Positions 31,961 to 42,612 of a stretch of DNA of 64,000 nucleotides are shown piece after piece. Within the stretch, counting starts at the first letter, position 1. The number at the start of each line of letters is the position of its first letter. The notes under the pieces are model-generated. The model did no database searches. It was not told the DNA's origin and saw nothing but the letters and a program-made list of their open reading frames with translations. Source of the DNA: AC-32 sp035518635 (lineage in GTDB: Bacteria; Actinomycetota; Thermoleophilia; Gaiellales; Gaiellaceae); assembly GCA_035518635.1 (NCBI GenBank), contig DATIXI010000006.1, positions 8,859 to 72,858 on the forward strand. The letters are read 5' to 3'. A program made the position numbers and the translations under genes.

Positions 31961-32730
31961 CCGAGCCTCGAAAGGCACTCGCGCAGGCCCTCGCGCCAGT
32001 GCGGCAGGCGCGGCGCGCCCTCGCGCTCGCTGCGGAGAACCGAGTAGGCCGGTCTCGGCGCCGGGCGGCCGAGCTCCTCGGTCGTGATCTCGCGCACGCG
32101 GCAGTCCAGGTCCGCCTCGTCGAAGATCGCGCGCGCGAACTCGGCCCACGAGCATTCGCCCTCCGCGGCGACGTGCCAGATCCCCTTCGGGAGGTCGAGC
32201 AGCTCCCGCGTCGCCGAGGCCAGATGGCCGACGTAGGTCGGGCAGCCGACCTGGTCCGAGACGACGCTCACCTCGTCACGGTCCTGCCCGAGCGCGAGCA
32301 TCGTCCGGACGAAGTTCCGCCCGGTCCAGCCGAAGAGCCACGAGCTGCGGACGATCCAGCCGTCGCGCACCTCGAGCTCGCCGGCGAGCTTGGACTTGGC
32401 GTAGATCCCGAGCGGGTTGGGCTTGTCCGACTCGACGTAGGGCTCGCGCTTGCGTCCGTCGAAGACGTAGTCGGTCGAGTAGTAGACGACGGGAACTCCG
32501 AGCGCGACCACGTTCCGCGTGCCGATGACGTTCACCGCCTCGGCACCGACCGGGTCGGCCTCGGCCCCGTCCACGTCGGTCCACGCAGCCGTGTGAAGCA
32601 CCAAGTAACAGTCTGTTACTAAGTCGAGAGGCCACGTAACGTCGAGCTCGGCCCGGGATCGCGCGTCGGCCTCCGGAAAGACCTCGCGCAGCGCGACGCC
32701 GAGCTGCCCGCCTGCGCCGGTTATGAGCAC
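31957..32730 (-). CDS. rmlD: dTDP-4-dehydrorhamnose reductase
   Basis: 257 residues, slightly short for RmlD (about 280-300). NADPH site ITGAGGQLGVAL, YSTDYVFDG and catalytic YAKSKLAGE (YxxxK) are intact, as are RSSWLFGWTGRNFVRTML and GIWHVAAEGECSWAEFA. The stretch ELDVTWPLDLVTDCYLVLHTAAW is unusual: the palindromic repeat at 32601-32624 lies in frame here and encodes LVTDCYLV, where relatives have a helix between the DVT and the next beta strand. The enzyme may still work because the cofactor and catalytic motifs survive. Last gene of the rmlA-rmlC-rmlD operon; its GTG overlaps rmlC by ten bases. Confidence 0.9.
   Translation of the reverse strand: MLITGAGGQLGVALREVFPEADARSRAELDVTWPLDLVTDCYLVLHTAAWTDVDGAEADPVGAEAVNVIGTRNVVALGVPVVYYSTDYVFDGRKREPYVESDKPNPLGIYAKSKLAGELEVRDGWIVRSSWLFGWTGRNFVRTMLALGQDRDEVSVVSDQVGCPTYVGHLASATRELLDLPKGIWHVAAEGECSWAEFARAIFDEADLDCRVREITTEELGRPAPRPAYSVLRSEREGAPRLPHWREGLRECLSRLG
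32601..32624. repeat. interspersed palindromic repeat, family A, copy 2
   Basis: All 24 bases are identical to 7742-7765. This copy is inside rmlD and keeps the frame open. Flanking bases are unrelated to those of copy 1, so only the 24-mer has moved or been maintained. Confidence 0.75.
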
Positions 32731-33188
32731 GCGGCCAAGTCGCGCTCCGAGAGGATCGGCGAGCCGGTGCTCCAGAGGTGCTTCACACGCGGGTCGGCCC
32801 AGCAGAGCCCGTGCTCGTCCGGGTCGTCGGGGTCGTACTCCTCGGTGACGTGGTAGAGGAAGAGGCAGTCGGTCAGCGCCTCGTACCCATGGGCGTGGTG
32901 GCCCGGGACGTAGACGGCCACCGGGTTCTCGTCGCCGATGTCCTCGCTGAACGTCTCGCCGCTCTCGCGGTCGAGCACGACGACGCGCACCATCCCCCTG
33001 ACGCACGCGAACAGGTCGTCCTGGCCGCGCTCGTGGTAGTGCAGCCCGCGGATCACGCCCTTCCGCGAGAAGACGAGGTTCGACTGGCGCACCGGTTTCG
33101 GCAGGCCGGACGCGCGCATCAGCTCCGAGAACCAGCCGCGCTCGTCCTCGAACCGCCTGAGCGGGATCAGCTCGACGCCGTCGACCAC
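32721..33188 (-). CDS. rmlC: dTDP-4-dehydrorhamnose 3,5-epimerase
   Basis: 155 residues, short for RmlC (about 180). The cupin core keeps GVIRGLHYHERGQDDLFACVRG with the catalytic His, VYVPGHHAHGYEALTDCLFLYHVTEEYDP with the second conserved region and catalytic Tyr. It epimerises C3 and C5 of dTDP-4-keto-6-deoxyglucose. The short N terminus begins directly with VDGVELIPLRRFEDERGWF. It overlaps rmlA by 22 bases and rmlD by ten, an unusually tight operon. Confidence 0.92.
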   Translation of the reverse strand: MVDGVELIPLRRFEDERGWFSELMRASGLPKPVRQSNLVFSRKGVIRGLHYHERGQDDLFACVRGMVRVVVLDRESGETFSEDIGDENPVAVYVPGHHAHGYEALTDCLFLYHVTEEYDPDDPDEHGLCWADPRVKHLWSTGSPILSERDLAACS

Positions 33189-33943
33189 GACTCGTCCTTG
33201 TTCGCGCCGTTCGCGCGCACGAAGTCGTTCACCTCGTAGTACGCGTCAATCGACTCGCCCGCGTCGCCCCAGAAGCCCTCCAGCACGTCGTACTCCATCT
33301 GGCCCTCGCCCACGTACCAGTTGTTGACGTCGGTGATCTCGAGCTCGCCGCGGCCGGAAGGCTCGAGCGTCGGGATCACGTCCCACACCTGCTCGTCGTA
33401 GAAGTAGATCCCGGTCACGGCGAACTCGCTCGGCGGGTCGTCCGGCTTCTCGACGATGTGCACCACGCGGTCGCCGTCGAGCTCCGCGACGCCGAGGTGG
33501 CGCAGGTGCTCCGGCTCGTCGAGGCGGGCGAGCAGGATCCGGCCCCCGCGCTCCTGTCGGCGGAAGTTCTCGACCGCCGGCGCGAGGGAGCTCTCCACGA
33601 CGTTGTCGGCGAGCATGACCACGATGCGGTCGCCGCGGCCGAAGCGCTCGGCGAGGCCGAGCGCCTCCGCGATCCCGCCGGGCCGCTCCTGGTAGGCGTA
33701 GAAGAGCCGGTCGATCCCGTACTCGTGCCCGTTGCCGAGCAGCCGGAAGAACTCACCCGCGTGCGTCCCGCCGGTGACGAGCATCAGCTCGGTCACGCCC
33801 GCCTTCACGAGCGCCTCGATCGCGTACGTGACCATCGGCCGGTCGTAGATCGGCAGGAGGTGCTTGTTGGTGATCCGCGTGAGCGGGTGGAGACGCGTCC
33901 CGCTGCCGCCCGCGAGGATCACGCCCTTCAGCGACGGCTCCAT
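33167..33943 (-). CDS. rmlA: glucose-1-phosphate thymidylyltransferase
   Basis: 258 residues. GVILAGGSGTRLHPLTRITNKHLLPIYDRPM contains the nucleotide-binding GGxGTRL and the catalytic Lys region; MLADNVVESSL carries the metal-binding Asp, and IVEKPDDPPSEFAVTGIYFYD, RGELEITDVNNWYV are standard. The protein is shorter than the 290-residue RmlA of enteric bacteria and matches the compact 'long-chain' group that lacks the last regulatory helix region. First step of dTDP-rhamnose synthesis. TAGCAT (33953-33958) ends nine bases before the ATG. Confidence 0.93.
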   Translation of the reverse strand: MEPSLKGVILAGGSGTRLHPLTRITNKHLLPIYDRPMVTYAIEALVKAGVTELMLVTGGTHAGEFFRLLGNGHEYGIDRLFYAYQERPGGIAEALGLAERFGRGDRIVVMLADNVVESSLAPAVENFRRQERGGRILLARLDEPEHLRHLGVAELDGDRVVHIVEKPDDPPSEFAVTGIYFYDEQVWDVIPTLEPSGRGELEITDVNNWYVGEGQMEYDVLEGFWGDAGESIDAYYEVNDFVRANGANKDESWSTASS

Positions 33944-33964
33944 CGGCCGGGGATGCTACGAGGT

Positions 33965-36139
33965 CTACCGGCCCGCGGGGCGAAGCGCGGCGCTGCTCGC
34001 GGGCTCGAGCGGCGACGGCCGAACGCGCACCACGCGCGCCATGCGCTCCGGCAGCCACCAGTTCCAGCGCCCGAAGAGCGCCATCAGAGACGGGACGAGC
34101 AGCGCCCGCACGATCGTCGCGTCCAGGAAGATCGCGACCGCGAGGCCGAAGCCGAACTCCTGCAGGCCGACCACACGGCCGGCGATGAAGCCGGAGAACG
34201 CCGCCACCATCACGATCGCCGCGGCGGTCACGATGCGCCCCGTGCGTTCGAGCCCGAGGGCGACGGCACGCGTGTTGTCCTTCGTCTCGTCCCACGCCTC
34301 GCGCATGCGCGTGACCAAAAAGACCTCGTAGTCCATCGACAGGCCGAACAGCATCGCGAACAGGAAGATCGGGATCCACGCCTCGATCTGCGTGAACTGG
34401 TACAGCCCCCAAGCGTCGCTTCCGATCCCCCACTTGAAGACGGCGACGAGCGCGCCGTACGCGGCGGCCACCGAGAGCAGGTTCAGCAACACCGCCTTCA
34501 GCGGGAGCAGGAGCGAGCGGAACGCGCGCAGCAGGAGCAGGTACGTCAGACCGAGCACCCCGAGCACGAGCCACGGAAAGACGGCGTACGAGCGGTCGAT
34601 GAAGTCGACCCCCTGCGGCGGGCCTCCTCCGGCGAGAACGCGAACGTCCGCGGGCCAGCCGGCGGCCGGGATGATGTCGTTGCGTAACCGGTGAACGAAC
34701 TGCTGCGCGGGCTCGTTGCCGTACTCGTGCACTCCGGCGATCACGATCTGCGCGTAGCGGCCGCTCGGGTCGACGAACGGGGTGGTCGGCTTGTAGCGGA
34801 CGAAGCGCACCTCCGGGTCCTTGCTCACGTCCGTCACGAACGTCTGGATCGACTGCTGCACAGCGGGATCGCTCGCTCCTCCGGCGCGGCCGGTGTCGAC
34901 GATCACCTGGGTCGGCGAGAGCGCGCCCGCGCCGACGGCGCCCTTGAGGATGTCGAAGCCGCGTACCGCCTGCGGGTGGCGCGGAATTCCCTCCGCCGAG
35001 CCGGGCGTCAGCTTGAGCCAGAAGGCGGGAATCGCGAGCAGGAGCATGAACGTCGTCCCGCCGACCAGGAACAGGATCGGCCGGCGCATGATCGTGCTGG
35101 CCAGGCGCTCCCAGTATCCGCGACTCTCCTTGTCCTTCTTTCCGAACCGCCAGACGGGAATCCGCCGAACGCCCCCGCGCCCGTACAGCGAGAGCAGCGC
35201 GGGCTGCAGCGTAACGGCCGCCGCGATCGAGACGAGCGGGATCAGGAACCCGCCGATGCCCATCGAGCGCATGAACGGCGAGGGCATGAACAGCAGCAGT
35301 GCGAGCCCGATCGCGACCGTCGCCCCGGAGAACACCACGGCGCGACCGGCGGTCTCCATCGTCCGGACGATCGCGTCGTCCTTGGAGCCGTTCCGCTCGA
35401 CCTCCTCCCGGAAGCGATAGACGATCAGCAGCGAGTAGTCGATCGCGATGCCGAGGCCGATCAGCTGGACGAGGTTCGTCACGTACGTCGCCATCGTGAG
35501 CTCGTGCGCGAAGCCGTAGACGATCCCGAGCGTGCCCATGATCGTGCACGCGGCAAAGAGGAGCGGGATCGTGACCGCTCCCGAGAGGCCGAACACGAAC
35601 AGCAAGATCAGCAGCGCGATCGGAATCGCGATCAGGAACTCGCCCTTCTTCAGGTCCTGGTTGAAGATCGGGTCGAGGTCGTGCTGGATCGCGGGCTGGC
35701 CGGTCACGTATGGGTGGACGCCGTCACCGCTGGGTAAGGCGTTCAGGATCTTGTCGGTGTAGCCCTTCGCCTTCGCGATGTCGAGCGTGGAGACGATGTC
35801 GCCGTAGACGAGGTGGTCGCCGACCGGCGTGAGCGGCCTCGCCTCGCCGGTCGGGACCTGCGCGGCGGCACGCCTGGCTCCCGCCTGCAGCCGCTTGAGT
35901 TCGGGGTCGCGCGTGTTCGGGACCGTGAAAACGACCGTGAACGCGCCGTCGCTGCGGTCGCCGTAGTGCTTCTCGAGGATCGTGCGGGCCCGCTCCGAGT
36001 CGGTGCCGGGCATGGTGAACGTGTTTGAGAGGAGGTCCGGGAGCTTGCTGTTCGCGTATCCGCCGACGAGGAGGATCACGAACCAGATCGCGACCACCAG
36101 CCAGCGATTGCGTAGCATCAACCGGGTCCAGCGTTCCAC
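33965..36139 (-). CDS. MMPL/RND-family membrane transporter
   Basis: 724 residues with two homologous halves: membrane helix (about 10-30), an extracellular loop domain, five helices, then the same again. The two MMPL proton-relay segments are GLGIAIDYSLLIVYRFREE and FGLSMDYEVFLVTRMREAWDE. The family exports lipids, glycolipids or drugs using the proton gradient. The GTG at 36139 has GAAGGAGGG at ten-base spacing, confirming this start. A strong promoter with TTGACA and two operator-like repeats lies just upstream (36170-36225). Substrate unknown. Confidence 0.9.
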   Translation of the reverse strand: MERWTRLMLRNRWLVVAIWFVILLVGGYANSKLPDLLSNTFTMPGTDSERARTILEKHYGDRSDGAFTVVFTVPNTRDPELKRLQAGARRAAAQVPTGEARPLTPVGDHLVYGDIVSTLDIAKAKGYTDKILNALPSGDGVHPYVTGQPAIQHDLDPIFNQDLKKGEFLIAIPIALLILLFVFGLSGAVTIPLLFAACTIMGTLGIVYGFAHELTMATYVTNLVQLIGLGIAIDYSLLIVYRFREEVERNGSKDDAIVRTMETAGRAVVFSGATVAIGLALLLFMPSPFMRSMGIGGFLIPLVSIAAAVTLQPALLSLYGRGGVRRIPVWRFGKKDKESRGYWERLASTIMRRPILFLVGGTTFMLLLAIPAFWLKLTPGSAEGIPRHPQAVRGFDILKGAVGAGALSPTQVIVDTGRAGGASDPAVQQSIQTFVTDVSKDPEVRFVRYKPTTPFVDPSGRYAQIVIAGVHEYGNEPAQQFVHRLRNDIIPAAGWPADVRVLAGGGPPQGVDFIDRSYAVFPWLVLGVLGLTYLLLLRAFRSLLLPLKAVLLNLLSVAAAYGALVAVFKWGIGSDAWGLYQFTQIEAWIPIFLFAMLFGLSMDYEVFLVTRMREAWDETKDNTRAVALGLERTGRIVTAAAIVMVAAFSGFIAGRVVGLQEFGFGLAVAIFLDATIVRALLVPSLMALFGRWNWWLPERMARVVRVRPSPLEPASSAALRPAGR

Positions 36140-36169
36140 TGCGGCGGCGCCCTCCTTCGCAGTGCGATA

Positions 36170-36225
36170 GTTAGTCGGCGCTAACCTAGCGTCTGCTAAC
36201 TTAACACCACGCACCGGGCTGTCAA
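36170..36225 (-). promoter_or_regulatory. sigma-A-type promoter with tandem operator for the MMPL gene
   Basis: On the minus strand, TTGACA (36220-36225) and TAAGTT (36198-36203) are 16 bp apart. Overlapping and just downstream are two adjacent related elements: GTTAGCAGACGCTAG (36186-36200) and GTTAGCGCCGACTAAC (36170-36185), each with GTTAG/CTAAC-like ends. The position at and after the start site fits repression by a TetR- or MarR-type regulator, not encoded nearby. Confidence 0.55.
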
Positions 36226-36262
36226 GGGGGAAGCGCCGACGGCCCGTTGCGACCTCGAAGAG

Positions 36263-36696
36263 ATGCCCAAGCGAAACGACATCGACCGCCTGCACGACGA
36301 GATTCGCGAGCTGGTGGACGACCTCTGGCACGTCCCCCGCTTCCTGATCGCCAAGCGCGGCTTCCGCCCCAACGTCGACTGCATCCGCAGCGACGATCCG
36401 CCTGCGCTGCACGTGATCGTCGAGCTTCCGGGCGTCGACCCGTCTCAGATCAAGGTGATCGCGGCCGAGCGCGTGCTCGTCGTCGCCGGCGAGCGCTGCC
36501 GCCCGCCGGGCGAGGGCCGCTACCGGCAGATGGAGCTCGAGTACGGGCCGTTCGAGCGGCGCATCTCGCTCGACGAGCCTGTGGACACGAGCGCCGCCAC
36601 GGCCCGCTACGAGCAGGGGCTGCTGACGATCGAGCTTCCGATCGTGGCCAAGCCGCAGCAGCAGACGCGTGTCGCGATCATCGTCGGGAGCCTCAA

Positions 36697-36700
<4 letters not shown>
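36263..36700 (+). CDS. small heat shock protein (Hsp20 family)
   Basis: 145 residues. The alpha-crystallin domain runs from about 38 to 130: VDCIRSDDPPALHVIVELPGVDPSQIKVI, VLVVAGERCRP, and YGPFERRISLDEPVDTSAATARYEQGLLTIELP, where GLLTIELP is the typical A-x-x-x-n-G-v-L end motif. It holds unfolding proteins for refolding. The final TGA overlaps the lon GTG, so the two stress genes are coupled; no HspR-type inverted repeat (CTTGAGT-like) is visible upstream. Unusually many Cys and Arg for the family. Confidence 0.88.
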
Positions 36701-39111
<2,411 letters not shown>

Positions 39112-39145
39112 CTCGCGCCGGGCCGCCGTACGGTAGAAAATGCCC

Positions 39146-39586
39146 ATGCCCACGACCGAAAGGACGGCCTATCTGATGGCCACAGCGAAAGACCGAGTTT
39201 CCGACTTCACGCCGTACGTGAAGCGGGCGATCCAGGACGAGGAGCTGCGCGAGAGCATCCGCAGCGCCTACGCGACAGCGCGCAGCGTCTACGACGAGCT
39301 GATCGGCGGGCGCAGCATGAGCGCGGCTGCGACGAGGGTCGCGAGCGACAAGGACATCCAGGAGCAGCTGCGATCGGCGATCGAGGACCTGCGAAGCGCG
39401 GCCGACCGGATCAAGGGCAAGGAGGAGGCCGGTAGAAGCTTCAACGGCTCCCTGCTCCTGATCGGGATCGCGCTCGGAATCCTCTTCAACCCGGTGACCG
39501 GGCCGGACACGCGCCGCTGGCTGAAGGACAAGATCTTCGGCGAGAACGAAGAGTTCGGCTACGGCCCGGGCGACAACTCGAGCTAA
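39146..39586 (+). CDS. small membrane-anchored protein, YtxH-like
   Basis: 146 residues from ATG 39146. An N-terminal helical region (DFTPYVKRAIQDEELRESI, SVYDELI, IEDLRSAADRIKGKEEAG) precedes one membrane helix at about 104-121 (GSLLLIGIALGILFNPVTGPDTRRWLKDKIFG). The helix-then-NPxTGxxxRxxLKD pattern resembles YtxH-type stress proteins. ATG 39140, 39146 and 39176 are all in frame: 39146 fits a TAGAAA -10 six bases upstream, whereas 39176 has GAAAGGA as a possible ribosome site. Function unknown. Its TAA stop overlaps the convergent gene's TAG by four bases. Confidence 0.65.
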   Translation: MPTTERTAYLMATAKDRVSDFTPYVKRAIQDEELRESIRSAYATARSVYDELIGGRSMSAAATRVASDKDIQEQLRSAIEDLRSAADRIKGKEEAGRSFNGSLLLIGIALGILFNPVTGPDTRRWLKDKIFGENEEFGYGPGDNSS

Positions 39587-41049
39587 CCCTGGTCGGTCCC
39601 CGCGTTTGACGGCGGGTTGAAGCCCAGCGACCGGAGGAGGGCCTGGTCGCCCTCGCCCGGAGCCTTGGGCTTGATCGCGCGCTGCAGCGAGCCGGGGTCG
39701 AGCCCGCTGGCCTCGGAGATGTCCGAGACCTGGAGCAGGATCGCGCCCGGCTTCGGCGCCGGGTCGGAGACCGCACCCGCCGGCACCCAGCCGGCGACGT
39801 TCTGGAAGCGGACGTCCTGGAGGTGCTTCCAGGCCGTGAGGTAGGCCGTCGGGTCCACGGCCCCGTCGTAGCCCATCCAGATCAGGGAGGCCGGGTGCAC
39901 CTCGAAGTGAAGATGCGTCGGCGTCCCGGCCGCGTCACCGGTGTTGCCGACGAAGCCCAGCACGTCGCCGGCCTTCACGTGCCGCCCGTTCTTCGCGAGC
40001 GGCGAGAAGGCGGAGAGGTGCGCGTAGTAGAACTCGTTCCCCTGCGAGTCACGCAGCCAGAGGCGGTTGCCGCCGATCTCGTTCCAGCCGACCGAGAAGA
40101 CGATCCCGTCCGCGCAGGCCAGGAGCGGCGCGCCGAGCGGGGCGAAGATGTCGTCGCCGTGGTGCCAGTTGCCGGGCACGTCGCCCCGGAACGCGCCGAA
40201 GGTGTCGACGAACGACGAGGGCCCGTAGACCGGGAAGACGTAGCCGCCTGCGGTCAGCTTCGGCTGGAGGCCCGACGGCGCGGGGAGCAGCGGCAGCTGG
40301 CCCTTGCGGTGGGAAGGCTCGGGTGCCTTCGTGCCCTTCTTGCCCTTGGTCGAGGAGCCGGGCGCGATCGGCTTCTGCGACTTCGGCGCGGGGGCCTGCA
40401 CGTTCGTGTCCGCGTAGCCGACCTGGATCTCGGAGCCGGCGGGCAGGCCGCCGTGGTCGGCCGTCAGGTGGACGTCGAGGGCGGTGACGAAACCCGCGAA
40501 TGCCTTGGCCCCCGACGGGCCGGAGCTCGTGTCCGTCCCCTGCTCGAGCGTGATCAGGTAGCCCCAGTCCGCGAGCGCGACGCGGCCGTTCGGCACGACG
40601 GCCGTCTGCTGCTGCCCGAGCACGGTAAGGCCCGAGATCGCCGATGCCGAGAGCTTCCCGCGCGCGGTCGCGCCCTTGGTCGAGCCCGAGGCCTTCGCGC
40701 TCACCGTCTGGGCGGTGATCTCGCCGCCGAAGAGGGACAGCGAGAGCACCTCGCTCGATGACTTCCCTGACGCGCGGGCACCCACGACCGCGTTCGCGGA
40801 GGTCGTGATCTGCGCTGTCGTCGCGACCGAGCCGTCCTCGGGGTACACGAAGGTCTGGGCCGACGCGTTCCCGGTGGGTGGCGCAGAGACCTGGCCGGCC
40901 TGTGCGCCCGTCTGCCCAGGCACGACGATCCGGATCGCGTAGGCCTGTGCGGAGGCGCCCGCGCCCCCGGCGGAGCCGCCCGCCCCGGCGGAGCCGGCGG
41001 TGAGCAGCAAAACCCCGCTGAGCAGGCTGAAGACGAGCCGCTTGGCCAT
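39583..41049 (-). CDS. secreted M23-family (LysM-less) metallopeptidase
   Basis: 488 residues. Signal peptide from MAKRLVFSLLSGVLLLTAG. The lytic peptidase domain is at about 285-410: HHGDDIFAPLGAPLLACADG has the HxxxD zinc ligands and THLHFEVHP the HxH pair. Preceding it is a long Ala/Ser/Thr-rich region and a Pro/Lys linker (PIAPGSSTKGKKGTK). It probably cleaves peptidoglycan peptides. ATG 41049 is preferred to ATG 41061 because CATAAT, a good -10, overlaps the latter and lies ten bases before the former. Confidence 0.87.
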   Translation of the reverse strand: MAKRLVFSLLSGVLLLTAGSAGAGGSAGGAGASAQAYAIRIVVPGQTGAQAGQVSAPPTGNASAQTFVYPEDGSVATTAQITTSANAVVGARASGKSSSEVLSLSLFGGEITAQTVSAKASGSTKGATARGKLSASAISGLTVLGQQQTAVVPNGRVALADWGYLITLEQGTDTSSGPSGAKAFAGFVTALDVHLTADHGGLPAGSEIQVGYADTNVQAPAPKSQKPIAPGSSTKGKKGTKAPEPSHRKGQLPLLPAPSGLQPKLTAGGYVFPVYGPSSFVDTFGAFRGDVPGNWHHGDDIFAPLGAPLLACADGIVFSVGWNEIGGNRLWLRDSQGNEFYYAHLSAFSPLAKNGRHVKAGDVLGFVGNTGDAAGTPTHLHFEVHPASLIWMGYDGAVDPTAYLTAWKHLQDVRFQNVAGWVPAGAVSDPAPKPGAILLQVSDISEASGLDPGSLQRAIKPKAPGEGDQALLRSLGFNPPSNAGTDQG

Positions 41050-41102
41050 CTTCGTGGTCATTATGGACGAATCGGCCAACGGACTCGACCGGCCGCCTGA
41101 AT

Positions 41103-41903
41103 CTAGGCGCGGGCGCGCAGGGCCTCGAACGCGGCCGCTGCCAGGAAGAGCCCGGTTGCGGTGAGCACGATCGTCCCGCCGGGAGGCAGGTTCGCGTAGT
41201 AGGAGAGCGTGAGGCCTGCGAGCACGGAGCCGAGTCCGATCCCGACCGCGAGGCCCATCGTCGAGCGAAGGCTCCAGGCGATCCGCTGCGCGGCGATCAC
41301 CGGCAGCACCATCAGCGCGGCAATCAGCAGGATCCCGACGATCCGCATCGAGATCCCGATGGTCAGCGCTGCGAGCATCGCGACCGCACCGTTCAGCCAC
41401 GGGACAGGCAGGCCGGACACGCGCGCGCCCTCCTCGTCGATCGCGACCGCGAGAAGCGAGCGCAGGAGCACCGCGATCAGCGCGAGCGAGGCGAACCCGA
41501 GCACGACGATCGTGACCAGGTCGCCCCGCGTGACCGTGAGAATCGAGCCGAAGAGGTACGCGAAGAGGTTCGCGTTCAGCGCCCCGGCCGCCGAGATCAG
41601 GACCACCCCCGCCGCGATCCCGGTGTAGAAGACCATCGCGAGCGCCTGGTCGCCCGCGGCCTTGCGGTGGGCGCGGAGCCACTCGATCGCCGCCGCGCCG
41701 ACGATCGCGGCCGCGAGCGCCGTCCAGACCGGCGAGATGCCGAGCAGGTAGCCGGCCGCGACGCCCGCGAACGCAACGTGCCCGATCCCGTCGCCGATCA
41801 GGCTCATCTGCCGCTGGACGAGGAAGAAGCCGACGACCGGCGCGAGCAGCCCGATCACCACCCCCGCGGCGAACGCCAGCCGCATGAACTCGAACTCAAA
41901 CAT
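41103..41903 (-). CDS. znuB: zinc ABC transporter permease
   Basis: 266 residues with about eight membrane helices, ABC-3 family. Recognisable: QRQMSLIGDGIGHVAFAGVAAGYL near residue 31 (the family's conserved S-hxxDxxSHaafpG region), FGSILTVTRGDLV and MRIVGILLIAALMVLPVIAAQRIAWSL. Transports Zn2+ (or Mn2+) across the membrane. The ATG overlaps znuC by eight bases. Zinc is favoured over manganese by the adjacent Zur-type regulator. Confidence 0.9.
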   Translation of the reverse strand: MFEFEFMRLAFAAGVVIGLLAPVVGFFLVQRQMSLIGDGIGHVAFAGVAAGYLLGISPVWTALAAAIVGAAAIEWLRAHRKAAGDQALAMVFYTGIAAGVVLISAAGALNANLFAYLFGSILTVTRGDLVTIVVLGFASLALIAVLLRSLLAVAIDEEGARVSGLPVPWLNGAVAMLAALTIGISMRIVGILLIAALMVLPVIAAQRIAWSLRSTMGLAVGIGLGSVLAGLTLSYYANLPPGGTIVLTATGLFLAAAAFEALRARA

Positions 41904-42612
41904 GCGTGTGCGACGGGTCGTGCCAGAGCTCCGGAAGCGCGGCTGGCTCGCCGTCGAACACGATCGTCTCCCGGACGAGCACCAGCCGCTGGACGACGTG
42001 CTCGATCGCGCCGAACTCGTGAGAGACGAACAGGATCGTCACGCCGAGCTCGCCGTGGAGCTGCGCGAGCAGGTCGGCGAGCGCCTCCTGCGCCTCGACG
42101 TCGACGCCGGCCGTCGGCTCGTCGAGCGCAAGCAGCCTGGGGTTGGCGACGAGCGCCTTGGCGATGAACGCGCGCTGCTGCTGGCCGCCCGAGAGCCGCA
42201 TCAGCGGTCGCTTCGCCAGGGCCGAGAGACCGACGCGATCGATCGCGCGGTCGATCGCCTCGCGGTCGTCCCGGTTCAGCCGCCCGAACGGGTTCAGCGG
42301 CGAGCGGCCAGCCGCTACGACCTCGCGGACGGTTACCGGCGCCTGCACGCCGAGCTGCGCGCGCTGGGCGAGGTAGCCGAGCCGCGCGCGGTCGCCGAAG
42401 CGCTCGGCGGACTCCCCGAAGAGCAGCACCCGGCCGGTCGCCGGGCGCTCGAGCCCGAGCGCGAGGCGGAGGAGCGTCGTCTTGCCGCCGCCGTTGGGCC
42501 CGGCGATCGCCAGGAACTCCCCGGTTTCGACCTCGAGATCGACGTCGCGGAGCACTCGAGGCCCCTGCCCGTACGAAAAGCCGACCTTGTCGAACTCGAC
42601 TGCTAGCGGCAT
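41896..42612 (-). CDS. znuC: zinc ABC transporter ATP-binding protein
   Basis: 238 residues. Walker A GPNGGGKTT (about residue 37), signature LSGGQQQRAFIAKAL and Walker B LLALDEPTAGVD, with FVSHEFGAIEHVV containing the H-loop. Energises ZnuB. The start is ATG 42612 (MPLAVEFDKVGFSYG), overlapping znuA by ten bases; the longer upstream frame is antisense-like. Located in the middle of znuA-znuC-znuB. Confidence 0.93.
   Translation of the reverse strand: MPLAVEFDKVGFSYGQGPRVLRDVDLEVETGEFLAIAGPNGGGKTTLLRLALGLERPATGRVLLFGESAERFGDRARLGYLAQRAQLGVQAPVTVREVVAAGRSPLNPFGRLNRDDREAIDRAIDRVGLSALAKRPLMRLSGGQQQRAFIAKALVANPRLLALDEPTAGVDVEAQEALADLLAQLHGELGVTILFVSHEFGAIEHVVQRLVLVRETIVFDGEPAALPELWHDPSHTHV

Noticed and set aside
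36221..36262. Heat-shock control element (HspR HAIR or CIRCE) upstream of hsp20-lon
   Set aside because: No CTTGAGT-N7-ACTCAAG or TTAGCACTC-N9 sequence is present; the repeats there match the MMPL promoter side.
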